Source: Epiperipatus broadwayi
Taxonomy: Eukaryota > Onychophora > Udeonychophora > Euonychophora > Peripatidae
DNA: 64,000 bases
NCBI GenBank assembly: GCA_028023455.1
Contig: JAQFVV010006429.1
Location: forward strand, 1,197,508 to 1,261,507
Reading direction: 5' to 3'
The position numbers were made by a program, and so were the translations under genes. Shown here one piece after another: positions 49,703 through 60,995 of the stretch; position 1 is the first letter of the stretch; each line of letters starts with the position of its first letter. The notes below the pieces were generated by a model. The model searched no databases. It was not told where the DNA came from and saw only the letters and a program-made list of their open reading frames with translations.

Positions 49703-50878
49703 ATGAGTACTATGGACATTCTAGCTGATGGTGTCAAAGATATACCAGTTCCCAAGCAAAAGGAACCTATTAATCTAGCCAAAGATGAGACAGTCTGTGT
49801 GGAAACAATTTTGGAAAACACAGTAATGGAAGACATGAAAATTTTGAATGAAACTGAAGATATTGCAAAGAAGCAGGAGGCTAACCAAATAGAGAATCTG
49901 ATGAACCAAACAAGAGAACTGGAAGGATTTGAAGATGGTTCTACCTCTGGATCAAAGAATATTGATGCTGAAACTAAAGATAAGACAGTTTTCATGGAAG
50001 CACTTTTAAAAGACAGTGGAGCAGAGGATACAGAACCTCAACCAACTAAAACAAGGTTGGAACCTCATGAGATTATGTTAGTGAATACAAATGCTAACTC
50101 TACTCAACAAAAATGTAAAGAAGTAGATTTGACAGAGATTACTCATAGTCAAAGTTTTACTCTAGCAGATTTAGTTAAGGATGAAGAAAGTACTGAGGAA
50201 ATGGTGGTTTCAAATTTACTGCAAGCCAGTCCATCTCAAAGTGATGATACCAATTTACCACCCTTTAATGGAGTGGCTGTATCAATGATGAAAATTATCA
50301 ATAGAACAATACATACTGTTTTGGATGAATCTTCTGAAATCATAATTAATAATTCTAAGTTATATTTTCATAACGATTATAAAGATGTTCTGTGGAAAAG
50401 TGATGATAAAGGATTAATGAAGACATCAAAGTTAAAGTTTAGAAATGATGCTGAATGGCCTCCTGACATGAAAATGAAGAAAGTGGACAGATCTTTAGTT
50501 GTGTGCAATACTGCCCATTTTAATAAATCTCATAATTATTTATTTATAAAATATGATCAGAACAAAATTGATGAGGAGCTGAACTCTTTAAACAGAAATG
50601 ATAAAGTTTGTTTTAAAGCATGGACATATGTTGAAAAAAATAGTTTCATAAAAGATGGAGAAAAACTTCTCAACTCCCAAAATGAATATGTTATAATGGA
50701 TGCCATTAGATCACAGAAAGTTAGAGAAATTCTTTTAAAGCAAGATACTTTTAATAATGAACAATATAATAATATACCAAAGCACAATATTGTGACTGCT
50801 TTTGATATTTTCATAAGATATCTAGAAAGACATACATTTAACCCTTATATACCTCCAGATTCAGGAAAATATTATTAA
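49703..50878 (+). CDS. 391-aa protein of unknown function inside the LTR element
   Basis: The longest intact ORF in the LTR element. Residues 1-190 are acidic and rich in Glu, Asp, Lys, Thr and Asn, with no Cys-His knuckle, and look largely disordered apart from a possible helix at 50-75. Residues ~190-391 look folded, alternating hydrophobic and charged stretches, with segments such as MMKIINRTIHTVLDE, SLVVCNTAHFNKSHNYLFIK and IVTAFDIFIRYLERHTFNPY. No signal peptide or membrane segment. I see no RT, protease, integrase, RNase H or gag zinc-knuckle motif, and I do not recognise the family. By position it would be the element's gag-like protein, or a captured host gene. GAA/AAA codon bias follows the local base composition. 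The first Met (49703) is used; another follows at 49712. Confidence 0.7.
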   Translation: MSTMDILADGVKDIPVPKQKEPINLAKDETVCVETILENTVMEDMKILNETEDIAKKQEANQIENLMNQTRELEGFEDGSTSGSKNIDAETKDKTVFMEALLKDSGAEDTEPQPTKTRLEPHEIMLVNTNANSTQQKCKEVDLTEITHSQSFTLADLVKDEESTEEMVVSNLLQASPSQSDDTNLPPFNGVAVSMMKIINRTIHTVLDESSEIIINNSKLYFHNDYKDVLWKSDDKGLMKTSKLKFRNDAEWPPDMKMKKVDRSLVVCNTAHFNKSHNYLFIKYDQNKIDEELNSLNRNDKVCFKAWTYVEKNSFIKDGEKLLNSQNEYVIMDAIRSQKVREILLKQDTFNNEQYNNIPKHNIVTAFDIFIRYLERHTFNPYIPPDSGKYY

Positions 50879-51163
50879 AAAAAAAAAAAACTAAGAAGAA
50901 GCAGCAGCCATGGATAAACAACTTTGAAGACAATGAAAAATGAAAAATGAACATTCTCATGTTTTGAATACCTACATCAAATCTAAAGTAATAATAAGTT
51001 GCAACAAGGAAGAAATGAATGAAAGATTTTGTCATTTCCGTACTAGAAACACGATTCAAATAACAGGCTTTTTTTTTACTCATTTATTAGAATTGTTTTT
51101 TCTCACCAAAATGATAGTAGACTCCAACTAAGGTATTTTTTATTGATTTTTTTTTATCACTTT

Positions 51164-51176
51164 AAGTGGGAAAGAA
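51164..51176 (+). promoter_or_regulatory. Polypurine tract
   Basis: AAGTGGGAAAGAA, interrupted by one T, ends exactly at the base before the right LTR, where plus-strand DNA synthesis is primed in LTR retroelements. Its position supports the LTR boundary. Confidence 0.75.
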
Positions 51177-53598
51177 TGAAGCAATCGATGTCTAATTATC
51201 ATCGATGCTTCATGTTTTACCATCTATACTAACCTCCTAAGGGTCCACAATTTAGACCTTGCCATAAATATATGCTATTCACCCACACACTGTATGCCTA
51301 ATGATTAGAGAAATTAATAAAATTAAAACTATTTAGTAAAGTAAAACAATAGTGTGCGTGATGCGTATATATATGAATGAAGTAATAATATTATTAATGT
51401 TTATTGCTGACAACTAAACATATTCTTTATATAATTGTAATTTTTTTTTGTTATATCTATATGTATTTTGATTTAAAGTATTTAATTAAACTATTGAAAT
51501 GTAACAACAAAAAAAAAAATGGGAAAGGCTTGAAATACTGAAATTATCTTTATCTCTACTCAGATCGTTGTCTATAATTAAAATTTATAAACCTTAATTA
51601 AGATCGAAAACAAATTGTTTATCAGTTGTTTTCAAATCTTTCAAAACAGCTAAAATGGTATTTTGAGCCTTATCTGTTGAAAATATTTTGCTAATTAAAT
51701 GTTGTTTTTAAAGGGATTACAGAGATAGGGTTGGTATATGAAATTGCATTCTGGGCGGTATTAAAATGTTATATAAGGAACCACAGAACAAAGAAAGGTT
51801 GGTTTTTAGTTATTTTCAGTTTTTAGTTGAGTTCAGAGGAGTTTTTAGTCAGTTGAGTTTAATTACTTTTAAGAAGCCAACACAAGTTCTGCATGATGAA
51901 GTGTGAGTAGAAGAATCTTTTCACCTTTTTCTTCTCCTCTCGAAGAACTGTCTACCAGCCATAAAATTCCATCTGACCAGCAATATGAGATAACATAGGA
52001 TTATCAACCTGCCTGCCTACTGCTATGCTGATATCTTAGATAAAATCATGAAATTTAGAGCTGCCTTAATACAAACATTCATGGGTGATTTATAATTTGT
52101 AGCTAAATTAATTCATAGATCCATTTATGATGTTTTGCTAGTTTTGCTCGTAAACTCTCTCTCTATAATCCTTTATTTATACTTATGTAATTCTAAATAT
52201 ACATTGCTTTCACGCTTAATTTATGTTTATATAACTTTATGCGGCTCAATAAAATATATACAACTTATTTTGTTTAATATATATATTATTTTCTCTAATA
52301 TGTCGGTATCAATCAATCTCGCGACTTTAATCAAAATTCATTAGTAAAATTATATTCATTTGCTTATCTAAAATAGAAATCATTCGCTAGGTTGGTTGTA
52401 TACCTAAAAGTATTTTATTGTGGATGCTTATTTTATTTTGTTGTTTAGTTGCCTTTATAAAAGATTGCAACACCTAATATAAAATTCTATCTTTTCTCAC
52501 CATCGCCCAGAGGGCTAATTCTTTATTTAATATGTATATGGGAATCGAATTCAAATATAAAATTTATTAGCTTAGTAATATAAATAAAAGTTATTATTCA
52601 TTATGATTTGTTAAATGACTCAGAATTGAAAAACAGATTATTGCGCAAGAGATTAGACAATTTCCAAGTTCTAAAATAATATTATATGAAAATTATGTTA
52701 TAAAATTATATTCATGTCCAATAATGTTGCTGGCATACATTTTCCTTTATTCTGATATTTTATCTTCTCCATTTCTCGATTGTTTAGTCATTGGGAACGT
52801 CTAAAACTCCCATCCTACTTTTCAAAATCGTTCGTAATCAGTGACAATGCTTCCTGTGGAACGTAAAGTTTATGAGGTTTATGTGCTGCAAATGACAGCA
52901 TATCCAAATCTGAGCTCTCAAACTCAGCCTCTCCTTTGATATTGCTCCACCAAAATGCGCGGACATATCCAATCTCAGTTCGTTTCAAATATTTTTTTAA
53001 AATGATAAAATATCCACAATCGCCATGAGGCCTTATTTCTTTATTGTATGCTAGTACCATTACCGTCTGCTTAATCTTAATAAGTCACAATGATGTGTTA
53101 AAGATAATGATTCATTTCATAAAAATACATTTAGTTCATTGATTTAAGCTGCTTTCTTTTCAAAACCGTCATCGATTCCCATAGACGTAAGTCTAATTTA
53201 TATTAATGATTGCATAACTTACTCTCGTAAATGAAGCGCATTGTTTGTTTCTTATTACTAAAAGACATCTTTGCCAAACAATGCGAATAAAAGTATAAAT
53301 AATGGTTCTCCTAACAAATAAATGATTGAAATCATATGTTTTGCTCGTTATCAAATAAATCATTTATTGTTAAAACTGTCACGATCTTTTGCATTTAATT
53401 TCGGCATCCACAACACTCCTTAGCAAAAGTTTTTTTTGAATTAGCTTATCAACTCTGCACAAGTTATAAAACACTATAAAATTGTATCTGTAAAATTATA
53501 TTTATTAAATGAATGATTGAGGAGATTTTATTAACAATATTGTCCCAAGCGTGAAACTAGTTGGTAAAATATACATATGTTTCCTTAATCTTTTGTAG

Positions 53599-53633
<35 letters not shown>

Positions 53634-54038
53634 TTGTTTGTTTAATATTTATTAAATATATCTATTTCATATAAATCCTGGTTTGTCGTTTTTCAATTAT
53701 TATTTTCTAGTTAATATTTAGAACTATTTTCTTTAGCTAATAGCTTAGCATTAGTGAATAAATAACTATAATAAATGTAATTCCTGGGCTACTCTGATCT
53801 CGATCATCATCATCCGTCTGATCTTATGCTCTACCACTTTGCTTCTGGGCACAGATTTAAAATAATTTTACTGTGTCATTAGGATTGTTGTTCATTGGGA
53901 CAGAGATTCGAAGACTAGGCAAATAGGTTAGAATTCAGGATTGCTCCAGACTTGTGTATCTTGAGCATGATCAGATTCAAGGTACTTTTGCTTAGGATTT
54001 GAATCTTGTTAAGTGAGCATACTATTTTGACCAGTACA
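51177..54038 (+). repeat. Right LTR (2862 bp)
   Basis: Collinear with the left LTR. In sampled blocks the region just downstream of the TATA box differs at ~1% of positions, the middle at ~3%, and the first 120 bases and the 3' third at ~8-10%. Contains the 69-codon hydrophobic frame (52135-52344, one amino-acid difference) and an 81-codon antisense frame (52815-53060). Confidence 0.9.
51770..51777 (+). promoter_or_regulatory. Putative TATA box of right LTR
   Basis: TATATAAG, at the site of TATAAAAG in the left LTR; one base differs. Confidence 0.55.
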
Positions 54039-54042
54039 ATAC

Positions 54043-54347
54043 TATGCATTAATGAAAACGTAATTGATTTTATGTTTTAATAGGAAGTAGATTTGCCACA
54101 TTTTCATTAGAAAAAAAAAACGATATCTTAAAATGCAATTATAACATTGAATAGGATTTGAGGAATTCACAGGTCTTGACATTTTTATTTTAAACTATCA
54201 GCATCTAGTAGTTTAATTTACAACAAAAATAGTATGCCTACTTTTACTATAAAATATAATTTATTTAAAGACTGTTAAATGTTGGCAGCATTATTTAGGA
54301 GATTATTATAGTAATGATTTTTTGGGTTGACATGTATTTAATAACTT

Positions 54348-54382
<35 letters not shown>

Positions 54383-55305
54383 ACATTTATAAATAAATAT
54401 TAGAAAATACAGTTTAGTTGACAAAAACTACAATATATATATATGCATGTGGTAAACCTAATACTCACATGTTTTGTTTTTTTGTCTACAAACAATTTCA
54501 CTTAATAAATTTGCTATGATTCTGTGTACTACATTGAAAGTGTTCTAGCCATATCTAAAAAATAAATAATAAAAACATTTTCATTTGTTAGATGTTAAAA
54601 ATGTTTTTTTTTTTCCAATTTATTATAAATACAACTGAAAAGAGAAAATGATCATAACCAGAGTACTGATATAACATTGAAATTCTAAGAATCAGGGGTG
54701 CTATAAAAAGTGGTGTATTTCTGTAATTAGAATGGGAATGTCCCTGCTTCATGCTGTGTGATTAATTATGAATTATTTCATTTTTAAATGGGGAAATAAA
54801 GAACCATGGGGGGGGGTGTAAAAAATTTATTCAAAGGATTATGTTTAGGAATCACTTATTAACACTGGAAAAACTCTTTGGGGACACTTGGAGGAAATTT
54901 AGGTAACTGGATAAAGAGCCAATCATCAGGCATGCTAATTAAAAATTAATTCAAGATTTAAAAATGGTTCAGTTAGATGGAGAATGACAAATGATCACTA
55001 TCAATCAAAATATGGACTGCACAATGATCACTGGCCAAATCACTAAACGAAGAGCCAGTTGTTCTGATATAAAACAAGTACACAATAATTATAGACTAAG
55101 TTTGATGAGCTTTTTGCTCTGATCATAAAATTAATTTGTCATAGTAATAACTAATGTATCAAATGGGTATATTTTCTAATTTGGAAAATTATTTATTAAT
55201 GATTGTTATAATATGTGTAACAAATCCAAACAAATGTATACCAACAAGATTTATATTGTAATTGTACGTGTATTCTCTTTAATAAAAAAAAAAAAGAAAA
55301 AATTG
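54043..55305. other. AT-rich spacer with (TA)n(TG)n microsatellite
   Basis: A (TA)n-(TG)n run lies at 54349-54382. 54690-55120 is less AT-rich but without a usable frame. Nothing recognised. Confidence 0.4.
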
Positions 55306-55397
55306 ATTTTTTTTTTATATGTCAAAGCATTGACCAGGAAGCAAACCCGGGCCAGCTGCTTGGAAAGCAGCTATGCTAACTACTAGGCCACGAACAC
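55306..55397 (-). mobile_element. tRNA-Gly(TCC)-headed SINE with the TGACATAT-A(n) tail
   Basis: On the minus strand 55397-55327 folds as a tRNA-Gly: D-arm region TGGCCTAGTAGTTAGCA, a perfect anticodon stem GCTGC/GCAGC with loop TTTCCAA (anticodon TCC at 55362-55364), and T arm CCGGG/CCTGG. The T loop reads TTTGCTT where a functional tRNA has TTCGA, and the acceptor stem is poorly paired, so it is not a working tRNA. The sequence after it, ATGCTTTGACATAT and ten A, matches the tail of the SINE at 23817-23922. Confidence 0.8.
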
Positions 55398-56592
55398 TTG
55401 ATGAAAAAATGAATTTGACTTAATTACATAATAGGGATTACAACTAAAGAATAAATACTTAATCATTTCTGTGAAAATTTGCTATTTCGTGCAACTCCTA
55501 AATGTTCTTTTGTCATTCAATATGGACTTACTGACATGTCTACATCTTAATATATGTATATATAAAGATAAATTCTGGAATAAACTCTTCAATATTTAAA
55601 ATACCAATATATAAAAATAAGTAATAGTTGTAGTCAGCCTGAGGCATGTTTGCCATCCTAAGTAGCATTTATAGTCAAAATTAAAAATTATTAAAAAAAT
55701 TTCATTAAAATTACAAAACATTAATAAACCCAAGGAACATCAACACAATTATATTGTTTATTTAATAAATTATCTATCATCATAAGAAATTAGGCAATGT
55801 TAGGATTAGTTAATTCTTGAAAAATAAATCACATGAAAACTATGAATGCTCTAGTTTAGTCATTTTAGCCATTCATGGTTTTGGGTACTAGTAAGGATAG
55901 GAGATCAAAACTAAGTATTTCTAAATCATTTTTGTTCTTATAAAAATAAAATAAATCTCAATTTGCTTTATTTAATGAAATTTTTTCCCTAAATAATGAG
56001 CTTAAGATATAAAAGTCCCTGGATTAAAACATAAATCTATCACTTTGTGTGTAAATAACATGTGACATCTCAAGAGATGAACCATTCAATTATTTTTTGG
56101 ATTAAAATTATTGTCCAAAACCTGTCACTTAGGTTTTATAATATCACACAATTTGTTGAGAAACTGATTATAATTACTAAAAAAAAATCAAAACATTTTA
56201 GAAAGTTTAACACTGTTAATATCAATAGTGGCAGTCTCAAGCTGTGTCTGCCATTAAGGGTGTTATGATGCTGTTATGATTTCTATACATTATTTTAAGC
56301 CTATTCATAATCTTACATTAACATGTTAATTTTAAAATTAAAATTCCTGAACACATCAGCATTATTCATCTTGTAGGCAGTGACAATAGAAAATTTTTAT
56401 GATAATGCCATAAGATGTGCTCCTTTAGAAGTCAATAAAAATAACACTTCTGATTGGTGAAGGGTTTTATCCCAAAGCCAAATAACAAAATTTTACATTC
56501 TTAAGGAAAAATTGTAACTTTCAGTAATTTGTTTACATATTGAAGGTTATTTGTGCAATATGTTTTTCTTTTAACTGTTAGTTTGAGCTTTT
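55398..56592. other. AT-rich spacer
   Basis: A 68-codon frame at 56062-56268 has no recognisable feature. Nothing else seen. Confidence 0.4.
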
Positions 56593-56949
56593 TCACTGTT
56601 CAACAGGGCAACAGGTCTCATTGTATTTTCTTCCATATCCACATGGTATTTTATAGATGCAGTTGTTGTTCTTCAGCAGTTCCTGTTTAGGCTTAGTAGA
56701 CATAAGAATTTCCCGAAGTGTGGTGTGGCTTTGAAAAGCTGTTCTAATGTTAAATTAACTGCAGATTTTCTTTAATTTGTCCACCATTCCTGGAATGTAT
56801 GGATACACTACCATACCAATAACTTCTAAGAAAATAATGTCACTGTGCATATAAGCCAGAAACACCTGAAGAAGAGTGGAGAATAATACTACTTGAAACA
56901 TTGTGTAATTACTAACCTGTATTGTATATTTGTGTATTATTACTAACAA
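56593..56949 (-). pseudogene. Penelope-like element, linker and truncated GIY-YIG end
   Basis: On the minus strand one frame reads VVYPYIPGMVDKLKKICS, then a TAA, then in the same frame NIRTAFQSHTTLREILMSTK, and NCIYKIPCGYGRKYNETCC before TGA. The order PY-(V/I)-G-S/M-KLK-I, the IRT-F-S-TLR-IL-KPK linker, and CIY-IPC-CG--Y-GET are the linker and the start of the GIY-YIG endonuclease of Penelope-like retroelements. The GET motif has decayed (YNET) and the rest of the endonuclease is lost. No RT is recognisable upstream, so this is a small fragment. This class uses an RT related to telomerase; the fragment itself is inert. Confidence 0.75.
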
Positions 56950-57047
56950 GTTGTTTGTATTTGGAAAATTTAAATAAAAAGTTTAAAATTTTCTATACAT
57001 TCAAAATTCACTCATAGATGATACACATAGTTCAACATATTACATCT

Positions 57048-57164
57048 ACTAAAGATTTCAATTTGACTACAGAGATGGAAATTATTGATTGGAAGAAGTT
57101 TAAATACATCTTCTTAAACAGATAAATATAACCTGTTCTGAATGCGCACTAATAAATAGTCAAT
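57048..57164. repeat. Inverted copy of the 356-bp tandem unit
   Basis: ACTAAAGATTTCAATTTGAC ... GATTGGAAGAAGTTTAAAT ... AATAAATAGTCAATT is the reverse complement of segments within the direct repeats that follow (about 57315-57435 and 57670-57790), so the locus can fold back on itself. Confidence 0.75.
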
Positions 57165-57167
57165 TCA

Positions 57168-58033
<866 letters not shown>

Positions 58034-58428
58034 GGATGAAGTGTCCATGTATTGAAAGGAATGAGTGCTTCTATGGAAAAATTCATTAAAACTTTCAAAA
58101 GCTTTAATTAAAATTCAATTAAAAAATATATATGAAAACAATGAACTTGACTAACACATTCCCATAGATTATAAGAAGTTTAAACAATGCTAAGATCTAA
58201 TTTACAGTTAAAACTTTTAAGAATGTTAAAAGGATTTGAAAGATAAAAATATATTGATAATATATTCTCTAATTTACAGATAAGAGTGTTTCAGATTTTT
58301 CTAGATGTGTATAATATATATATATATATTAGGTGCTATTATGTAAAAATTGTTGTGGCAAGTGAAATAAAAACATTATTACAAAAAAGGAACTGTGTTT
58401 CCATTCCTAAAAAAGTCATGCTTCATCA

Positions 58429-58534
<106 letters not shown>

Positions 58535-58760
58535 TCTCATATTTGTTGCTTTATTTATAATAAATCTTTTCACTAATTTTAAAATGCATATTTTTTGAAA
58601 GCATGGCTAAATACCAAAATTGATTTAGATGTGGCTGTAATTTACTATGTCCATGATAATTAGCTCTAAATAGTATCACAAAACACAGCATAACATGGAT
58701 AGTAACAATCCATATTATGGTACTATATATACACAAATATATAGGAATAAAACATATTAA

Positions 58761-58826
58761 AAGAAGCACTTTTGAACACAAAATTAATTTGATAATGACT
58801 GCAATTATATTATCAAAAGTGCTTCT
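58761..58826. repeat. Short hairpin, perfect 15-bp arms
   Basis: AAGAAGCACTTTTGA (58761-58775) and its exact reverse complement (58812-58826) with a 36-base loop. Could be a small structured RNA or a chance hairpin. Confidence 0.7.
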
Positions 58827-59084
58827 TTATTTGGTTAATGAATTTTATTGATTTTTTTTTAAATTTTTTAAAATTTATTAGATGTACATAATTAAAATAT
58901 AAGATCATATTTTTATTAGTTTTTTTAAATTTTATATATATTATTAAATAGCAGATAGCTAAAAATGTAGGTACAGAGAATATGTAAGGGTTTGGGATAT
59001 TGTATAATCTTGTCTCAGTCACTACATCAAAATTAATGAACAAACTATGGTGAAGGTTAACTGTATTACAATATTAAAACATCA

Positions 59085-60995
59085 TCATCATCATTTTCGA
59101 TCATTATCAACCCATTAAGATGTAGGTCTTTCCAAGTTCCATTATTTTTCTTAATCTTTAGCCTTTCTTCTCCACATCACCATAACTCTCTTTCTTATTT
59201 CATTCATCCATCTAACATGTGGTCACATTTTAACTCTTTCAATCTCTTGGAATACAGTTTAAGATTTCAACTGTTCATCTTTTATTATTTCATCTAAAAA
59301 TATGTCCAGCCTAACTCCAGTCTTCTAATTCTTTCAATGATATCAGTAACACCTGTTTGTTCTCACACCCATAAATTACATTTTGGATCCCTTCTTATTA
59401 CTTTTAATATACATCTCTCTATTGTGATTCTGTTTAAGGGTTCAATTCTCAGATCCCTTAATAAAAACTAGTAAATCATATTTATTAAAAGTCATGGTTT
59501 TCAAACATCATATTTTCTTTTAATCTTATTTTGCCCAAAAGAACTAAAATCAAGTTTAATTTTATGATTAATTTCATCCATTATGTTTCCATCTGAAATA
59601 ATAAACTGACTAAGGTATTTGTAGTCATTAACTTCTTCCAAGCCAACATTATCAATTTTTATCTTGTTGTTTTGAAAAAATCCATTGAGCATTATTTTAG
59701 TCTTTTTAATATTTAAACTTTAGACCTATTTTGTTACTTTCATATGATAACTCTTGCAACATTTTCTGAAGCTCTAAAACATTATTTGCAAATAAAATAC
59801 ACGAACTTCAAAATCTAGATGAAATTAATATTCTCCATTTATTTTTACTCCCTTAGCTTTCCATTTTAACCCACATAATACTTGCTGCAAAGCTGTTGTT
59901 ATTAGCATTAGTAAATTCTCTATATAGTAGTGTCATCCAGTGCACGCCTTAGTAATCAGTAAATGCAGGAAGATTTGTGCATAAAATTCACATCTAGTGC
60001 CTATTCATCCCATATCCCCAGACTAGTTTCTAGCTTGTGGCTTTTATTAGTGAGGAACTTTGGATCTGAGTGCACTGCACCTAGATATAAGAATTTAATT
60101 CAGCTCTCAAACAGCCACCTCTTTGTACCTATTTAGTTAATTACAAAGTTAGGAGTTCATGATGAAACCACATTAATGTTTTAATCAAAGCTTATTCACA
60201 TATATAGTCATATAGATCTGAACTCAGTTCAGGAACTACATATTTTGGTGATCTTGATTTATCAAAACCCACAATCACTGTTAATAACAGTTTGTATAAG
60301 CATAGAAAATAGTGATCCTGTAATATTTTAGTGATTTTTTAATACCTATCCTGTCTGTGGAGTGATGGTGATTGTGGTTTTTGATAAACCATGAACACTA
60401 AAATATATAGATGCTGAACTGTCTTCAGATCTATATAGCTATACAGGCAAATGAGCTTGGATTAATAAAATTAATGTGTTTTCATCTTGAGCTCCTAGCT
60501 TTATAGTTAATTAAATAGGTAAACAGTGTGGCTGGTGGAAGGTTGCATTAGATCTTTAGATTTAGGCGCAAGCTCTTCACTGATGAAGCCACAAGCTAAA
60601 AACTAATTTGGGAATATTGAATGAGTAGGCACTAGATGGGATATTATGCACAAAATTTCCTGCATCCACTGATTACTAAAGCTTTCACTGGTTGGCACTA
60701 TTATCTAGAGAGTTTGCTAAGCATAGGAAATGATGTGATATTTTAGTGGTCTAAACTGATGTTAAAAGTTTTGGAGATATACAGTCACCCTGTCATATGT
60801 CCTTCTTGGCGTTAATCTTTCTAGTATCATTATTTAATCTAATTGTTGCTGTTGCATTTTTATAAATATGCCTCAGAATATGATAATACCCTGTGATTAT
60901 ACTTTGATGATTCAATATTTTAATTATTGAAGAAATGCTTATAGAATAAAATGCCTTTTCATAATCTATAAATTGAAGACATAATGGCAACTCAT
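59085..60995 (-). mobile_element. RTE-type LINE, decayed copy split by foldback A3
   Basis: 59085-59896 matches the 3' portion of the RTE (C-terminal region, 3' end with the ATGATGATGATG repeat on the minus strand). 60765-60995 continues with the RT palm. Remnants are visible at 59501-59692 (KIKIDNVGLEEVNDYKYLSQ) and 60793-60990, whose motif A reads FIDYEKAFYS with the Asp kept but the following FD lost. 5' truncated in the RT. Older than the foldback element inserted into it. Confidence 0.85.
59902..60759. mobile_element. Foldback family A, copy A3, inserted in an RTE copy
   Basis: The interrupted RTE shows where the insertion begins and ends: it is bordered by TGTTA at 59897-59901 and 60760-60764, a likely 5-bp target duplication. 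Inside are two inverted arms, ~59913-60275 and ~60368-60718, with a ~90-base loop. Each arm carries TAGTG(T/C)CA-CCAGTG, TTAGTAATCAGT-(A/G)ATGCAGGAA, TAGTGCCTA, TAGCTTGTGGCTT, the TAATTCAGCTCTC / TAATGCAACCTTCC block, GGAG(T/C)TCA(T/A)GATGAAA and GATTTATCAAAA. This is the most complete copy of the family in the window. No ORF. Confidence 0.9.

Larger units (their letters stand above)
45249..54038 (+). mobile_element. LTR retroelement with ~2.9-kb LTRs and no polymerase
   Basis: Two collinear direct repeats, 45249-48189 and 51177-54038, both beginning TGAAGCAATCGATG and ending GTACA, enclose a 2987-bp interior. The whole 8.79-kb unit is flanked by ATAC (45245-45248 and 54039-54042). A purine tract abuts the right LTR. 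This is the architecture of an LTR retrotransposon. The interior holds one substantial ORF and no reverse transcriptase, integrase, protease or RNase H that I can see, so the element is presumably non-autonomous. LTRs of this length, making up two thirds of the element, are unusual. No obvious tRNA primer site follows the left LTR (TGGATTTTTTTTTCC at 48191). LTR divergence (1-10% depending on block) means the insertion is not recent. Confidence 0.88.

Noticed and set aside
49445-51083. Minus-strand hydrophobic frames (177, 85 and 81 codons) opposite the 391-aa ORF
   Set aside because: Antisense shadows of Lys/Glu-rich codons; the plus strand explains them.
45249-54038. Plain segmental duplication instead of an LTR element
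   Set aside because: The repeats end exactly at TG and CA, the outer flanks carry a matching ATAC, and a purine tract abuts the right repeat; a random duplication would not give all three.
55327-55397. Functional tRNA-Gly(TCC) gene
   Set aside because: T loop lacks the TTCGA motif, acceptor stem barely pairs, and the same tail occurs after a different tRNA-like head, so it is a SINE or pseudogene.
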